From contig NW_026516326.1 of NCBI RefSeq assembly GCF_025602895.1, positions 62,001 to 126,000 of the forward strand: a stretch of 64,000 nucleotides of DNA, written 5' to 3'. Below, one piece after another: positions 26,101 to 36,019 of this stretch (position 1 is the first letter of the stretch; every line of letters starts with the position of its first letter). The notes beneath the pieces were generated by a model that saw only the letters and a list, made by a program, of their open reading frames with translations, was not told where the DNA came from and searched no databases. A program made the position numbers and the translations under genes. This DNA comes from Polychytrium aggregatum (lineage: Eukaryota; Chytridiomycota; Chytridiomycetes; Polychytriales).

Positions 26101-27149
26101 CTGCAGCTTCTACTCAGCTCAAGAAACGAATCAAGAAGAAGAGCCTGCTCGGTATCTCGGGTTATCAGAAAATCGGCCAAGAGTCCCGCCGAGCCGCGAT
26201 GCCGCTGACGGCCGAGCCGCTCGAGGAGTCGTCTGAGCCGTCAATCGAGCCCTCGGCTGAGGTTTTAGCCGAACCCTCGACGGAGCCCTCGATCGAGCCG
26301 TCAATCGAGCTCGAACCCTCGGTCGAGGCTTATGAGCCGCCCCAACCAGCCAGAGGCGAACTGGAGCGGTGGCTCCGGCAGCGATGTCTCCCTCTCTTCG
26401 TTGTCGCTCTGCCAGACCCTGCAGCCCCTCCCTCAAGCACCAGCAGCACCGTCAAGTACATGGTCGATTTCCAGGTTGGCCTCTTCATGGGGCTCAAGTC
26501 TGGCCGTGCGCTACTTGAGCGCTATCCCTCCATCTCCCGGCGGGTTGCGACGACCGTGGAGAAGGAGCTCCTGGAAACCAGCCCCGTTGCCGCGGCCATC
26601 TTTGACGCCCTCTACTCGTCACGGCCCGAAGCATGCCCTCGCTGGGTCAAATGGGTCCTGACCAAGTCGGGATCAAAGGGCATGAAGCTGACCGATATTG
26701 ACATTCACCTGCTCCGTGAAGCCGACGTGATGACCGAGATTGTCGATCCCGAGGTTGCGGCTGGCTGCAAGGACACGTCCGCAGCCAGCTCGGAGCAGTG
26801 GCGTGCCCTGCGCTCGAGCGATATTGTCAAGAAGCTGAATCTCCATGCCGACCAGCCCGATCAAAATGCCGACTCAATGCCACCTGCCGAGGGCCTTGCA
26901 GACGAAGCCAAAGGAGCAGCCGGAGGCGAGACGGCACCTGTTCCGGTCAACGGACAAGCCTCGACCCACGAGCTGCCAGAAGGAGCAACACCAGCAGGCG
27001 AGCCGCCAGCCGAGTCTTTTGGCGGGCAAGAGAATGGATCTTTGACAGCGACCTCGTCTGCCTTACCAAAAGCCAGGCGGCCCCTGCCCCTGAAGTTTGC
27101 AATCAAGATGGCTGTCAAGGGAAGCAGTGGTCCAGCCAGTGCCAAGTAA
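20139..27149 (+). CDS. Very large ankyrin-repeat protein, Hos4/ANKRD11-like (Set3-complex type)
   Basis: Four exons close in phase: 20139-20702, 20849-24800, 24901-25059, 25246-27149, giving about 2192 aa. The start is the ATG of MFETYYSHFEQ; the long second exon has no in-frame ATG before its acceptor, so the upstream exon is needed. Residues about 1-600 are acidic, Ser-rich and disordered. Residues about 605-860 hold six to seven ankyrin repeats in two blocks (HAGWTPLHEACLEGHDEVVK, NAGWTPLHEAALEGHALVAE). A long Lys/Arg/Asp/Glu-rich disordered stretch follows (about 1000-1550). A conserved-looking C-terminal domain at about 1920-2090 includes MVDFQVGLFMGLKSGRALLE and LTDIDIHLLREADVMTEIV. A disordered ankyrin protein with a small folded C-terminus fits fungal Hos4, a Set3C histone-deacetylase subunit, or animal ANKRD11/12. 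Nuclear corepressor function is inferred from that resemblance. Confidence 0.8.
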
Positions 27150-27469
27150 TCCGCGACACAGCGGAGTCTGTCGATATTTTTTGCAGCCATCGCGGTGATG
27201 GCCCCCGAATGTGGTAGCATGAGCGCAGTTTGAATGCCGGTCCATATGCCAATGGGGCTTGTCGCGATCGTGCTTGAGTCGGACGCAGCTTTGATGGATT
27301 GCAGCAGCAGCAGCAGCAATGTCAGTGCCGTCCATATAATATACCTACCCATTTTGAGTCAGGGTTGTCGTAGCTTCCCGAGCCTGAATACGCACCCCAC
27401 CCATCGCCCAAGACCAAACACAACAATTGATTTCCGCCGGGCGGATCGAGCCAGGCTTGTGTGTGTACC

Positions 27470-27525
27470 TTCGATGGCCAGGGTATTGCTTGCCAGGGTA
27501 TTGCTTGCCAGGATTTGGCCTGCTT
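27470..27525. repeat. 15-bp direct repeat
   Basis: Three imperfect copies of gccagggtattgctt between the ankyrin gene and the Sel1-repeat relic. Confidence 0.7.
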
Positions 27526-27555
27526 CGCCACAACTTCCCTCTCTTTCTCTACCGA

Positions 27556-27861
27556 AAGAAGGCATTCGAGTGGTACAGCAAATCTGCTGATCAAGGCAAC
27601 TCGTACGGGCAGTTGTTTGTTGGGTTTTCCTACTCCTATGAAAACGGAGTCGCCAAGGACTACATCAAGGCAGCTGAGTGGTATCGCAAGTCTGCCGAAC
27701 AGGGAAATCGATACGGATATATTTATCTCGGTTGCTGCTACAAGCATGGCTTTGGTGTCCCTCAAGACATCGACACCGCCGTTGACTGGTGGCGCAAGTC
27801 AGCTGACCAGGGCCACGAAGATTCCATCAACATTCTCAAATCCCTCGGCAAGTGGCCCTGA
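27556..27861 (+). pseudogene. Sel1-repeat fragment, relic or orphan last exon
   Basis: About 100 residues form two to three Sel1-like repeats of 36 residues: KAFEWYSKSADQGNSYGQLF, AAEWYRKSAEQGNRYGYIYL and AVDWWRKSADQGHEDSINIL, ending SLGKWP and TGA. Sel1-like repeats are solenoid adaptor modules. The open frame has no ATG; it follows a pyrimidine tract and a possible acceptor (ctaccgaaag) but I see no upstream exon with a start in the 400 bp behind the ankyrin gene. Either this is the remnant of a longer Sel1-repeat protein, or the last exon of a gene whose 5' part I cannot see. The repeats themselves are intact and uninterrupted, so decay would be recent. Confidence 0.6.
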
Positions 27862-28777
27862 CGCTGACGATGTTACCGGATGCCTTCCAAACAGGCAATT
27901 CACAACACTAAACATGTACCCGCTCCCCGCACTGCCTTCCGAGCATTTGCACTTGGTGCACACCCAGCACCAGCACCCACTCCCACACTCAGTGTAGTCC
28001 CACCCTTGAAGTCTCCGCCTGCACCCCCAGCACAGCGTAGTATAGTGCCAGCACTTGTCACTCCACCACCCCGACCTCCCCTAGATCCTGCTGTTCCCTT
28101 GTGGGAACTGCTTGAAAATGTGTTCACCCGCTTGGTGTCAGACCTTGTGGACAGCTGAGGCAGCACTGGCTGCAACAGGAGTAGATAGGCTTGCCTGTCT
28201 ACTCAACGTGCCGGGGTACCAACCTGTTGGACCTGATGGCTTGTCTTCTTCAAATAGGTGCAAGTAGCTATATGATGCGGCTTTTCTTATGGTCGCGGCC
28301 ATCTTCAGAGGGCTTTCTGCGCGAGGGAGGTTGCATCGAATGTGCCCCGTCCTCTCGCACCGCCAAACCCTTATTACATTTGTACAGAATCCGCTCCCGA
28401 AAAGTAGAATCGTCCCGCGAGCTCGGATTGACTCACGTCGCTCCTGCGTGGTGCTTATCTTTTGATACATCGATTGATACATCCACTGGAACATCGATTG
28501 GCCTATAACAACTAATACCGCAGCGCTGATTCGTATTTAGACAACAACAGAGCACCCCCGATTGAGGGATGATGGACAGCACTGTTGTCATCAATCTTGC
28601 TGCTTAATTACTGTCGCGTCGTCGGTCGTATGGTCTCGGCTTGTAGGTTTGCGGGGGTTGTGCTCTAGTCCCGCTCGGGGAGGTGGATCTTGAGGGTTTT
28701 GATCCTGGCATTCGACACACGTTTGCATTAGACCACTGGTCGATGGCGGCTGGTGGCGGAGGAGCAAGGCGACAAGA
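27862..28777. other. Intergenic, about 900 bp
   Basis: Between the Sel1 relic and the stop of the RING-like gene. No supported gene; open frames are short and of low complexity. Confidence 0.55.
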
Positions 28778-31700
28778 TCAGGTCTTTGCATACCACTCCA
28801 GGAAAGACAGCGTCATGGACTTGCGCTTCAAGAACTGCTCGCATACGGCTTCCATTTGCATGTTCCGGAAGGCGTAGTCGACGTTGGCCAAGCAGGACGG
28901 GCACTTGAGCTTGTTGAAGTTTTCCTCGCGGATCGAGTCGACGCATTTCTTGCAATACGTGTGCTAGCGAGTGAGTGAGTGAGTGAGTGAGTGACGAATG
29001 GGCGAGTGTGACGTTTGGCGTGGCAAACAAGCGAGTCGAGGGCTTTACTTACGCCGCATGGATCGAATGTGACTGGCTTCTCAAGCACGATGAGGTCTCT
29101 TGGACAGATGAACCCGGTCTGTGGTTGCGATATCGTGATCCGAACGCCGATTAGTCTCATGCTGTCCAGTCTCTTGTCACGCACTCACCAACCCCTGGCA
29201 AACATGCCCGTGCTGCTCCGGATTGTGGCCGATACTGACCTCCAGCCGCTCTTCTGCAAGTGCATACTCCTCCATGCGAATCTTGACATCTTGCTCGATT
29301 GCCTTGAGCTTTTCCATTCGGGGCTGGAACTGCTTCTTGGATAGCTCCTCGACCTGTTGGCTCAGCTCTGGGCGGGTCGACAGGGAGATGCGCCATATAC
29401 GCCAAGAACGTAAGCCGGACATAGTGAAGAGCACCTCCAAGACCCTCAGGGAGTCGATGTGGACACAGTGTCGTGACGTTCGTGTCGATGCTGGCTTTGG
29501 TGTTCAGAGCCGATACCGGCTCGAACGCTCCCCCCACAATCGCTTTCGACTGCGACAACCATTGCACTCACTTGTCACAGATTCCTCCTTGATGAACATT
29601 TGCTTGGTTAATCGGTCGACCTCAGCAAGGTACTGCCGCTCCTTGACTGCACCATCCACGTTCGTGAGGGTATCCAGCCCAGAAAGCGTTTTAATCTATC
29701 TCCCCAGCATATTCGCGGTGTCTTGGAGCCCCCCCCCCTACTCAAGCGGGCTGCAAATCGCTGTGGCGTGGACTGCGCCTGCTGCTCGATCGTCCCAAAA
29801 TCGACTCCGTACCTTGCCACTTCTTCTCCATATCGTTGATCAACTCTGGGTCGATTTCGACATGGTGCTTCTGCTTTGCAGATTCTTGCTCTGGAGGCAG
29901 GGGCATGGAATGCAAATACACACAGCAGACAGATTGTATGAGACACACATGTCGGCAATCGCAGAGACCCTATCGGCACAAATCCGGCTCGTCCAGTTGG
30001 TAGCGGGCGCCACTCTCCCGTCATATTCACCCTGCGCCAGATGTATACCTTCCGTCAACTGCATGTTCATAGCCCACATCTGCTCCTCTTTCCGCTCCAG
30101 CTTCAGCTCATAGTCGTTAATGGTGTCGTTGACCTTGGTGAGTAGGTCCGAGATATCCTTTTCCTTCCGCAAAAGCAGCGCCTCGATGCTCTTGTTCTTC
30201 TCCTGCAAATCGTTGCGCTCCTTGGTCAAGGAGTTTGTCTCTTCTTGCAGTTGCTTTTTTTGCCTCTGTGTTGCAGATGAGCCAGACGGTTTGGTGGTCA
30301 GCGGTGAATATGGTTGGTCGGTTTGGCTCTGCTCCCTATATCTGGTCCGCGAGTCTCGTCGATACGCTTCCAGCACCTACAATGGCGATCTGACAAGCAT
30401 TCTTGGCCTCCTCGACCTCGGTGGCCAGCTGCTCAAACTCTGCCCGTTTCAGGTCGTGGTTGTTCTTGATGGCATTGTAGTTGGCCGTGACCATCTTGTT
30501 TTCGTCAATGACCTCCCTGCCTCCCCAATCCATCCAGAGCATGAGTCACCGTGGTTTGCGTCTGGAGAAATACACTTGAGCAGCATAGTCGACACGCTGA
30601 TAACAGCTCGCATCTCACCTGAGTCGCTTTTGCAACTTGACATTTTCTTCTCGGTAGGTGAGCTCGGCTTTGGACAGATAGTCGTTTTGCTGTGCTGTTT
30701 GACTGGATGACCAAGCGACGGCGATTCGACGGGATCAGAGCTGTTTCATGAAATCTGCGGGGCAAAGCAGTCGGTGGTGACCCAAGTCCCTCATCCAGGC
30801 ATGAACACAATCCAGCCATGGTCAGGAATGGGAATGGATGCACAGTGACAGGAACAACAAAGAATGGAGGCTCCTCAATCTGGCCATGCTGGACGATGCT
30901 TACATCATGGCCTTCTCAAGATCCTCGTTCCGCCGCTTCACGACGATCAGCTCGACCCGCAGCTCGTCAGCGACAAACTCGAGGTCCCTGGTGGTCGGGC
31001 GGTACAATGACGTCAGAGAAGAGAGGTCTCTGCTGGTGAGAGCTGCACCTCAAGATCCATGGATTGTCACTCTGGATGCGTAGACTGCACGGCAACGTAC
31101 TTGATCATCTCTGCTTGCTGGTGGATTTGGTGCTCCTTCTCGTCGATGACATGGTCCATGTTCTCTTCCTTTGTTACAGCCGTCTTCACTTCGCTGCAGC
31201 CAGAGAGTGGCCGTCAGTCGATGAGCTGGGACGAGATCATCGGCAGCATTCCGCATATGCGATTCGTTCGCGGGACTGCTCCAATCGAACGTACGCCCGG
31301 TACTTCTCGATCTGCTTCGCGTAGGCCTGGATTTTGCTCTTCAGGTCCTGTATCTGTCCCTCAGCTTTCTTGCGCTTTGCGGTCTCCAGTGACAGCAATT
31401 CCTCAGACTCTCGTCTGGCGACAGCACACGCAATAATAATCAGTCTTGACAACGATACCGCACACTGTTCGCAAACCAAGCCAAGGATTGTGACTTTGCG
31501 CGTAAGACGCTTACTGTGTTCGCGCAGCCAGATACTCTCGGCCCTGCTGCTTCTTCAGCTCGGCGATTATGTTGTTCTTTTGTTGCAGATCCACTGATTC
31601 CTCCAGGTTCAGCCGTTGTGCCATTTGGAGAGGCATTAGCTTAACGAAGCACATCTTGCACGCCGGCCGATGGGTTTGCCAGGAATAGCAAATGGGGGGG

Positions 31701-32284
31701 GGCAATTATCCATGATAGCATGGAACTTACAGAGGAGATTTTGCTTCTCTTGCTTGACGGATTGAAGGCTGCTTCGGGCAATGCAGATCTCGCTCTGGAA
31801 CTCTGTCGGTCAGAGCCGATCGATGCGCTGGTGAGTAAGGGGCTTTGCAATAGCTCGGTTGAAGGTCTGCTAAAGGGTTCTCATCTCCCCAGAAAAGTGT
31901 GGAGCTTCTCGTGAAGCTTACTCATGTTGATGTGGTAGAGATTGTCGCTGTAGTTCTTGAGTCTCCGAAGCGCATGACCACCTAAGCGGCGAGGAGAATT
32001 GTCAGTGGCATTGCCTAGACAACGAGGTGGCGGTAATGCTGTCGCAGAGGATCTGTCACTCAGTATGGCAGCATGCATCGACAAAAATGCTCCACCGTAA
32101 GTGCCACATCCCGTATCAGAAGATACCGAACATGCAAGTCCTGACTACCTTTCTGAGCTTGCTCGTCCGTGATGGTCGGAGGCTCTGGCGGAATGAGGCT
32201 CTCGATATTCTGGTACCCGGTCTGAATAATCGGTGGAATCGGGTCACCGGGGATCGCCGGCAGCGGCGACACTTGACGCATCAT
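28778..32284 (-). CDS. Coiled-coil protein with C-terminal RING-like zinc finger
   Basis: The start is the ATG at 32284 (the first of two adjacent ATGs, MMRQVSPLPAIPGDP). About a dozen short exons follow, the last being 28963-28778. After a Pro-rich N-terminus (PPIIQTGYQNIESLIPPEPP) almost everything is coiled coil: NNIIAELKKQQGREYLAA, KKAEGQIQDLKSKIQAYAKQ, QRQKKQLQEETNSLTKERND, QVEELSKKQFQPRMEKLKAI. The C-terminus is a RING-type finger: FICPRDLIVLEKPVTFDPCG joined in phase 0 to HTYCKKCVDSIREENFNKLK and CPSC. The usual second Cys of the first C-x2-C pair is Asp (CPRD), so the site is slightly degenerate. A role as an E3 ligase or a structural coiled-coil scaffold is inferred. Divergent from THR4, 887 bp away. 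Confidence 0.8.
28969..28994. repeat. (GAGT)n microsatellite at a 3' splice site
   Basis: On the transcript strand this is a (CACT)n run ending in CGCTAG, the acceptor of the last RING-like exon at 28963. It therefore serves as that intron's pyrimidine tract. Confidence 0.9.
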
Positions 32285-32530
32285 TTTGTCTCTTCGAACA
32301 CACTTCAAGAAGGCGGCTCCGGGATTTGGCAGATCTGATACGACTCAACGCGAGGCGGGCTGCTGAAACAGAGTCGCCAGCGACGCAAGGAGCGAGAGCG
32401 GGCACCGGGCAGCGAGGAAGGTGGGGGCAATGAGTACGGAGGGGTCGGAAGGAGAACCGGATATGCAGTGCAATGCAGTGTAGATCGAGCCTGGCCTGTT
32501 CCCACGAACAATGGGGCAAGTATTCTCCGA

Positions 32531-32571
<41 letters not shown>

Positions 32572-33170
32572 CGCCTTGCGTCTTGCGCCTTGCCCTTCCC
32601 CCTTGCGCCGGGTTGTGTCGCGAGATTGTGGGCTGTGTCACCCGGTCGGCTGACCTGTGCGCAGCAGCATCTGCGCAGCACGGCCCGTTTTGGGTGCCTG
32701 TGGCGCCGTCCCGTGCCGGTACCGCATTTGGTTGGCCCGCCAAAGTGGCTTGGAGATAAGATGAGTGTGTGTGATAAAACCTGCTCCAAAGCCTGCCCAG
32801 AAGCCAGCTCCGCCCGTCACTGTCTGCTTGTCCTTCTGTCTGCTGCGAGGTGAGTCGAGTCGGGCCACGCCGAACCCGAGCCCGAACCCGAACCGAACTC
32901 GGTCGGCATCGCATCCGTGTCTGCGCCTTGGCTCGTTCTGGCCGTGGAGTGTCTGCGGGTGCTCGGCGATCCCGTTACAGAACTCCGTGGCCGCCAACCC
33001 AGCGGTCGCCAGTGACTCGTTTTGCTAACAAGCTCTGCGTCGTTCCCCAAACCCCACCTGATCCCTGGTTCCGATTACATTTCGATTCCGCTTCCGCTTC
33101 CGATTCCGATTCCGCTTCCGCTTTCGATTCGATCTCGATTCCATGGATAAGCCACTGTCGTCCTTGAGCC
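32285..33170. other. Divergent promoter region, RING-like gene and THR4
   Basis: 887 bp between two divergently transcribed starts. It contains a (CA)n tract and short Arg/Asn/Pro-type simple sequence (gaacccga) near 32880 and a ttccgattccg-type repeat at 33080-33140 directly upstream of the THR4 ATG. No gene seen. Confidence 0.6.
32532..32569. repeat. (CA)n microsatellite, about 19 units
   Basis: Uninterrupted CA dinucleotides in the divergent promoter between the RING-like gene and THR4. Confidence 0.97.
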
Positions 33171-34913
33171 ATGAGATACCGATCCACCCGCGACGTCGAT
33201 TCCGCCCAGAAGCTCACCTTTGAGCAAGCCCTCTTCGAAGGCCTCGCCCCCGATGGCGGCCTGTACATCCCCGAGGCCATCCCGCAAGTGCCCCTGTCCA
33301 AGATCCTGTCGTGGGCCAACCTGTCGTACTCGGAGCTGGCGCTCGAGATCTTCCGCCTCTACATCGACGAGAGCGAGATCTCTGTCAGCGACCTGGCCGA
33401 CATCGTCGAGCGCTCGTATGCCACCTTCACCCACAAGGACATCACCCCGCTGGTGAAGCTCCCGAACGTGGCCTCGGAGGAGGAGAATGCCCGCTCGCAC
33501 CACAACCTCGAAAACCTCTATGTCCTTGAGCTCTTCCACGGCCCCACCTGCGCCTTCAAGGATGTTGCCCTGCAGTTTGTCGGCAACGCCTTCGAGTACT
33601 TTTTGAAGCGCCGCAACCAGAACAAGGCCAGTCCCAGCGACCGCGACCATCGCATCACCGTCGTGGGAGCGACGTCGGGCGATACTGGCGGCGCGGCCAT
33701 CTACGGCCTCCGCGGCAAGGAGAATGTCTCGGTGTTCATTCTGCACCCCAAGGGCCGCATCTCGCCAGTCCAGGAGCAGCAAATGACCAGCGTGTTGGAC
33801 GACAATGTCTTCAACATTGCTGTCGAGGGCTCCTTTGACGACTGCCAAGACATTGTCAAGGCGCTGTTCTCGGACCTGGACTTCAAGAAGCGCTTCCAGC
33901 TTGGCGCCGTCAACTCGATCAACTGGGCACGCATCATGGCCCAGATCACGTACTACTTTTACTCGTACTTTGCGCTGCTGAAGGCCAAGGGCGTGCCCCT
34001 GGACACGGCCTCGTATGCGGTCCTGACCAAGATTCGCTTCTCGGTGCCCACGGGCAACTTTGGCGACATCCTCGCGGGCTACTTTGCTCTGCGCATGGGT
34101 CTGCCCATCGACCGGCTCATTATCGCGACAAACGAGAACGACATTCTCCACCGATTCCTCGAGACCGGCAGCTACACCAAACCCACGACGACGTGCCCGG
34201 TCTCAGGCGACCTTGTGCGCGCGACGCTTTCGCCGGCGATGGACATTCTCATCAGCTCCAACTTTGAGCGGCTGCTGTGGTACCTGGCCAACGGCGACGG
34301 CCGCACCCCGGCCGAGTCGCCCGATGCCCAGGCCGCCAGCGAGGCGATTCGCGAATGGATGTCGACCCTGAAGAGCACCGGCGGCTTCTCTGTGCCCGAG
34401 ACGGTCCTCGAGCGCGCTCGCCAGGTCTTTGACTCGGTCTGCGTGTCGAATGCCGACACCACCGACGCCATCAAGCGCTACTACCACCACCAATACAGCC
34501 AAGCGCTGGACCAGGACCAGCTCAGCAACCCGACGCTGCCCGCTGGCGCACGCTCGTCGTACGTGCTGGATCCCCACACAGCCGTCGGTGTCGTCGCTGC
34601 AGAGCGCATCCTGCTGAGCGACGCCAGCATTGGCTCGGCAGCGGCTGTCAACGTGGTTTGCCTCTCGACGGCCAGCCCCGGCAAGTTCCCCGAGGCGGTC
34701 TTGACGGCCATCAACGAGTCTGTGCCGACCGAATCGACCCAGCTCGGATTCGTGCCTGTGGAGTACAGGGACATTGCGCCCCAGGTTCTGGTCGATCTCG
34801 AGGGCCTGCCCAAGCGATGCATCTTTGTTGAAACCGAGGGCGGCAACAAGGCCGTTGGCGAGAAGGCCATTCGGCACATCCTGGAGGAGAAGGTCGGCGC
34901 CGGATTTGTCTGA
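33171..34913 (+). CDS. THR4: Threonine synthase
   Basis: Converts O-phosphohomoserine and water to L-threonine and phosphate, the last step of threonine synthesis; PLP-dependent and cytosolic. One uninterrupted frame of 580 aa, unusual among its intron-rich neighbours. The N-terminal threonine-synthase domain is clear (MRYRSTRDVDSAQKLTFEQA, GLAPDGGLYIPEAIPQVP). The PLP-binding lysine is in HGPTCAFKDVALQF (Lys130). The phosphate-binding loop GATSGDTGG is at about 166-174. Further class-typical segments are LGAVNSINWARIMAQITYYF and VPTGNFGDILAGYFA. It is about 65 residues longer than the yeast enzyme but shows no break. The start codon is chosen because MRYRSTR begins the conserved domain. Confidence 0.97.
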   Translation: MRYRSTRDVDSAQKLTFEQALFEGLAPDGGLYIPEAIPQVPLSKILSWANLSYSELALEIFRLYIDESEISVSDLADIVERSYATFTHKDITPLVKLPNVASEEENARSHHNLENLYVLELFHGPTCAFKDVALQFVGNAFEYFLKRRNQNKASPSDRDHRITVVGATSGDTGGAAIYGLRGKENVSVFILHPKGRISPVQEQQMTSVLDDNVFNIAVEGSFDDCQDIVKALFSDLDFKKRFQLGAVNSINWARIMAQITYYFYSYFALLKAKGVPLDTASYAVLTKIRFSVPTGNFGDILAGYFALRMGLPIDRLIIATNENDILHRFLETGSYTKPTTTCPVSGDLVRATLSPAMDILISSNFERLLWYLANGDGRTPAESPDAQAASEAIREWMSTLKSTGGFSVPETVLERARQVFDSVCVSNADTTDAIKRYYHHQYSQALDQDQLSNPTLPAGARSSYVLDPHTAVGVVAAERILLSDASIGSAAAVNVVCLSTASPGKFPEAVLTAINESVPTESTQLGFVPVEYRDIAPQVLVDLEGLPKRCIFVETEGGNKAVGEKAIRHILEEKVGAGFV

Positions 34914-36019
34914 GCAAAGTGCACGCAATCACTCCTGCCCGACGACTGGGCATGGATGCAGAGACGACGAAACACGAACAGACTCTGCTTTCGTTTCTGT
35001 GGGAGTGTGGGGCTCGATCTTTCCTGTGCCAAGGGTCACCCGGTGGATCTGCGCGATGCAGCCAATACATCGCACCTCTGCAAATGAGGTGCGCTTGCTC
35101 GATCCATTACCGCGCTGTGTGCTCGGGGTCGACCGATGTGCACGAACCGACACGCGTACACCGGGCACGGATGCGTCTGTGGCGCAGCTGCCATGTCACG
35201 CGAGCTGGCTCGATCCGGCGCGACCCGGCGCGTTGCACAGGCGTCGCACACAGATGGCCATGGGCCAATTGGCGCGTCGAAACGTGACGCGCTTTTTTTC
35301 GCCGCCGCCGCGTGTCCGGGCTTCTCGGTGCAGCGAGACGCCCTCGGCAGCCTCTCTGTGCGGCGAGGCGCCGACGAGGGCCAGCCGAGGGCCAGCCGAG
35401 AGCAGCTCTCTCCCGCCGAGGGCTGCCCCGCGAGAGCGCCGCACGCCGAGGCGCACACACACACCGGCCCGGCGTCTCCGCGGCCTTCCTCGCCCGGGTC
35501 GCCCTCGGTCTTGCGGTCCTTTTTTTGCCTTTTCCTCCATCCAGAAAAGGCAACTGCCTATTTTGGCTCCCTATCCGTCGTCCTTCTGCCCCTCTGTCGT
35601 CCAACGAGAGCAACCGAATCCAGGTACCGGAAGCCTCTGCTCATGAGCGCATGCCCTTGACCCCTGTCGCGGCCTGCGTTTGTCCCCTGGCTGCGGCCCG
35701 GCCCCTGGCCACCCCCCAGCGCCGTCGGTTGCTTTAGCTGCTGCTGCTCCTGGCTCGCTCTCCTGGCTTGCTCTGGATCCATCTCCCGTGGTCCTCCAAG
35801 CACCAGCACCGGCACCAGCCAGCGTCAGGCTCGGAGCGTCGTCTGGGGCTGCGGTGTTGGCGCTCTGCCGATACCGTCGGCCCAACACCCGCCCCCAAGC
35901 GGCTGCTTCTTGAGCCTGCCGGTGTCGGCGACCTCCTGGGCGAACCCGTCTCTTGCGGCGACGGTAGCGGATCTGTCACCAGCTTTGGCCACTGACCCTT
36001 CCTAACCGTCTCTGCCGCC
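34914..36019. other. Intergenic, about 1.1 kb, C-rich
   Basis: Between THR4 and the MADS-box gene. GC-rich with few A residues on the plus strand from about 35.2 kb on, so several frames stay open without protein-like composition. No gene supported. Confidence 0.6.

Noticed and set aside
32285-33170. Possible gene over the CA repeat
   Set aside because: Frames encode only His/Thr repeats and flanks of biased composition; it is the divergent promoter of two clear genes.
35136-35660. Overlapping 140-170-codon frames after THR4
   Set aside because: Open on both strands at once with Arg/Pro/Ala bias; treated as GC-driven noise.
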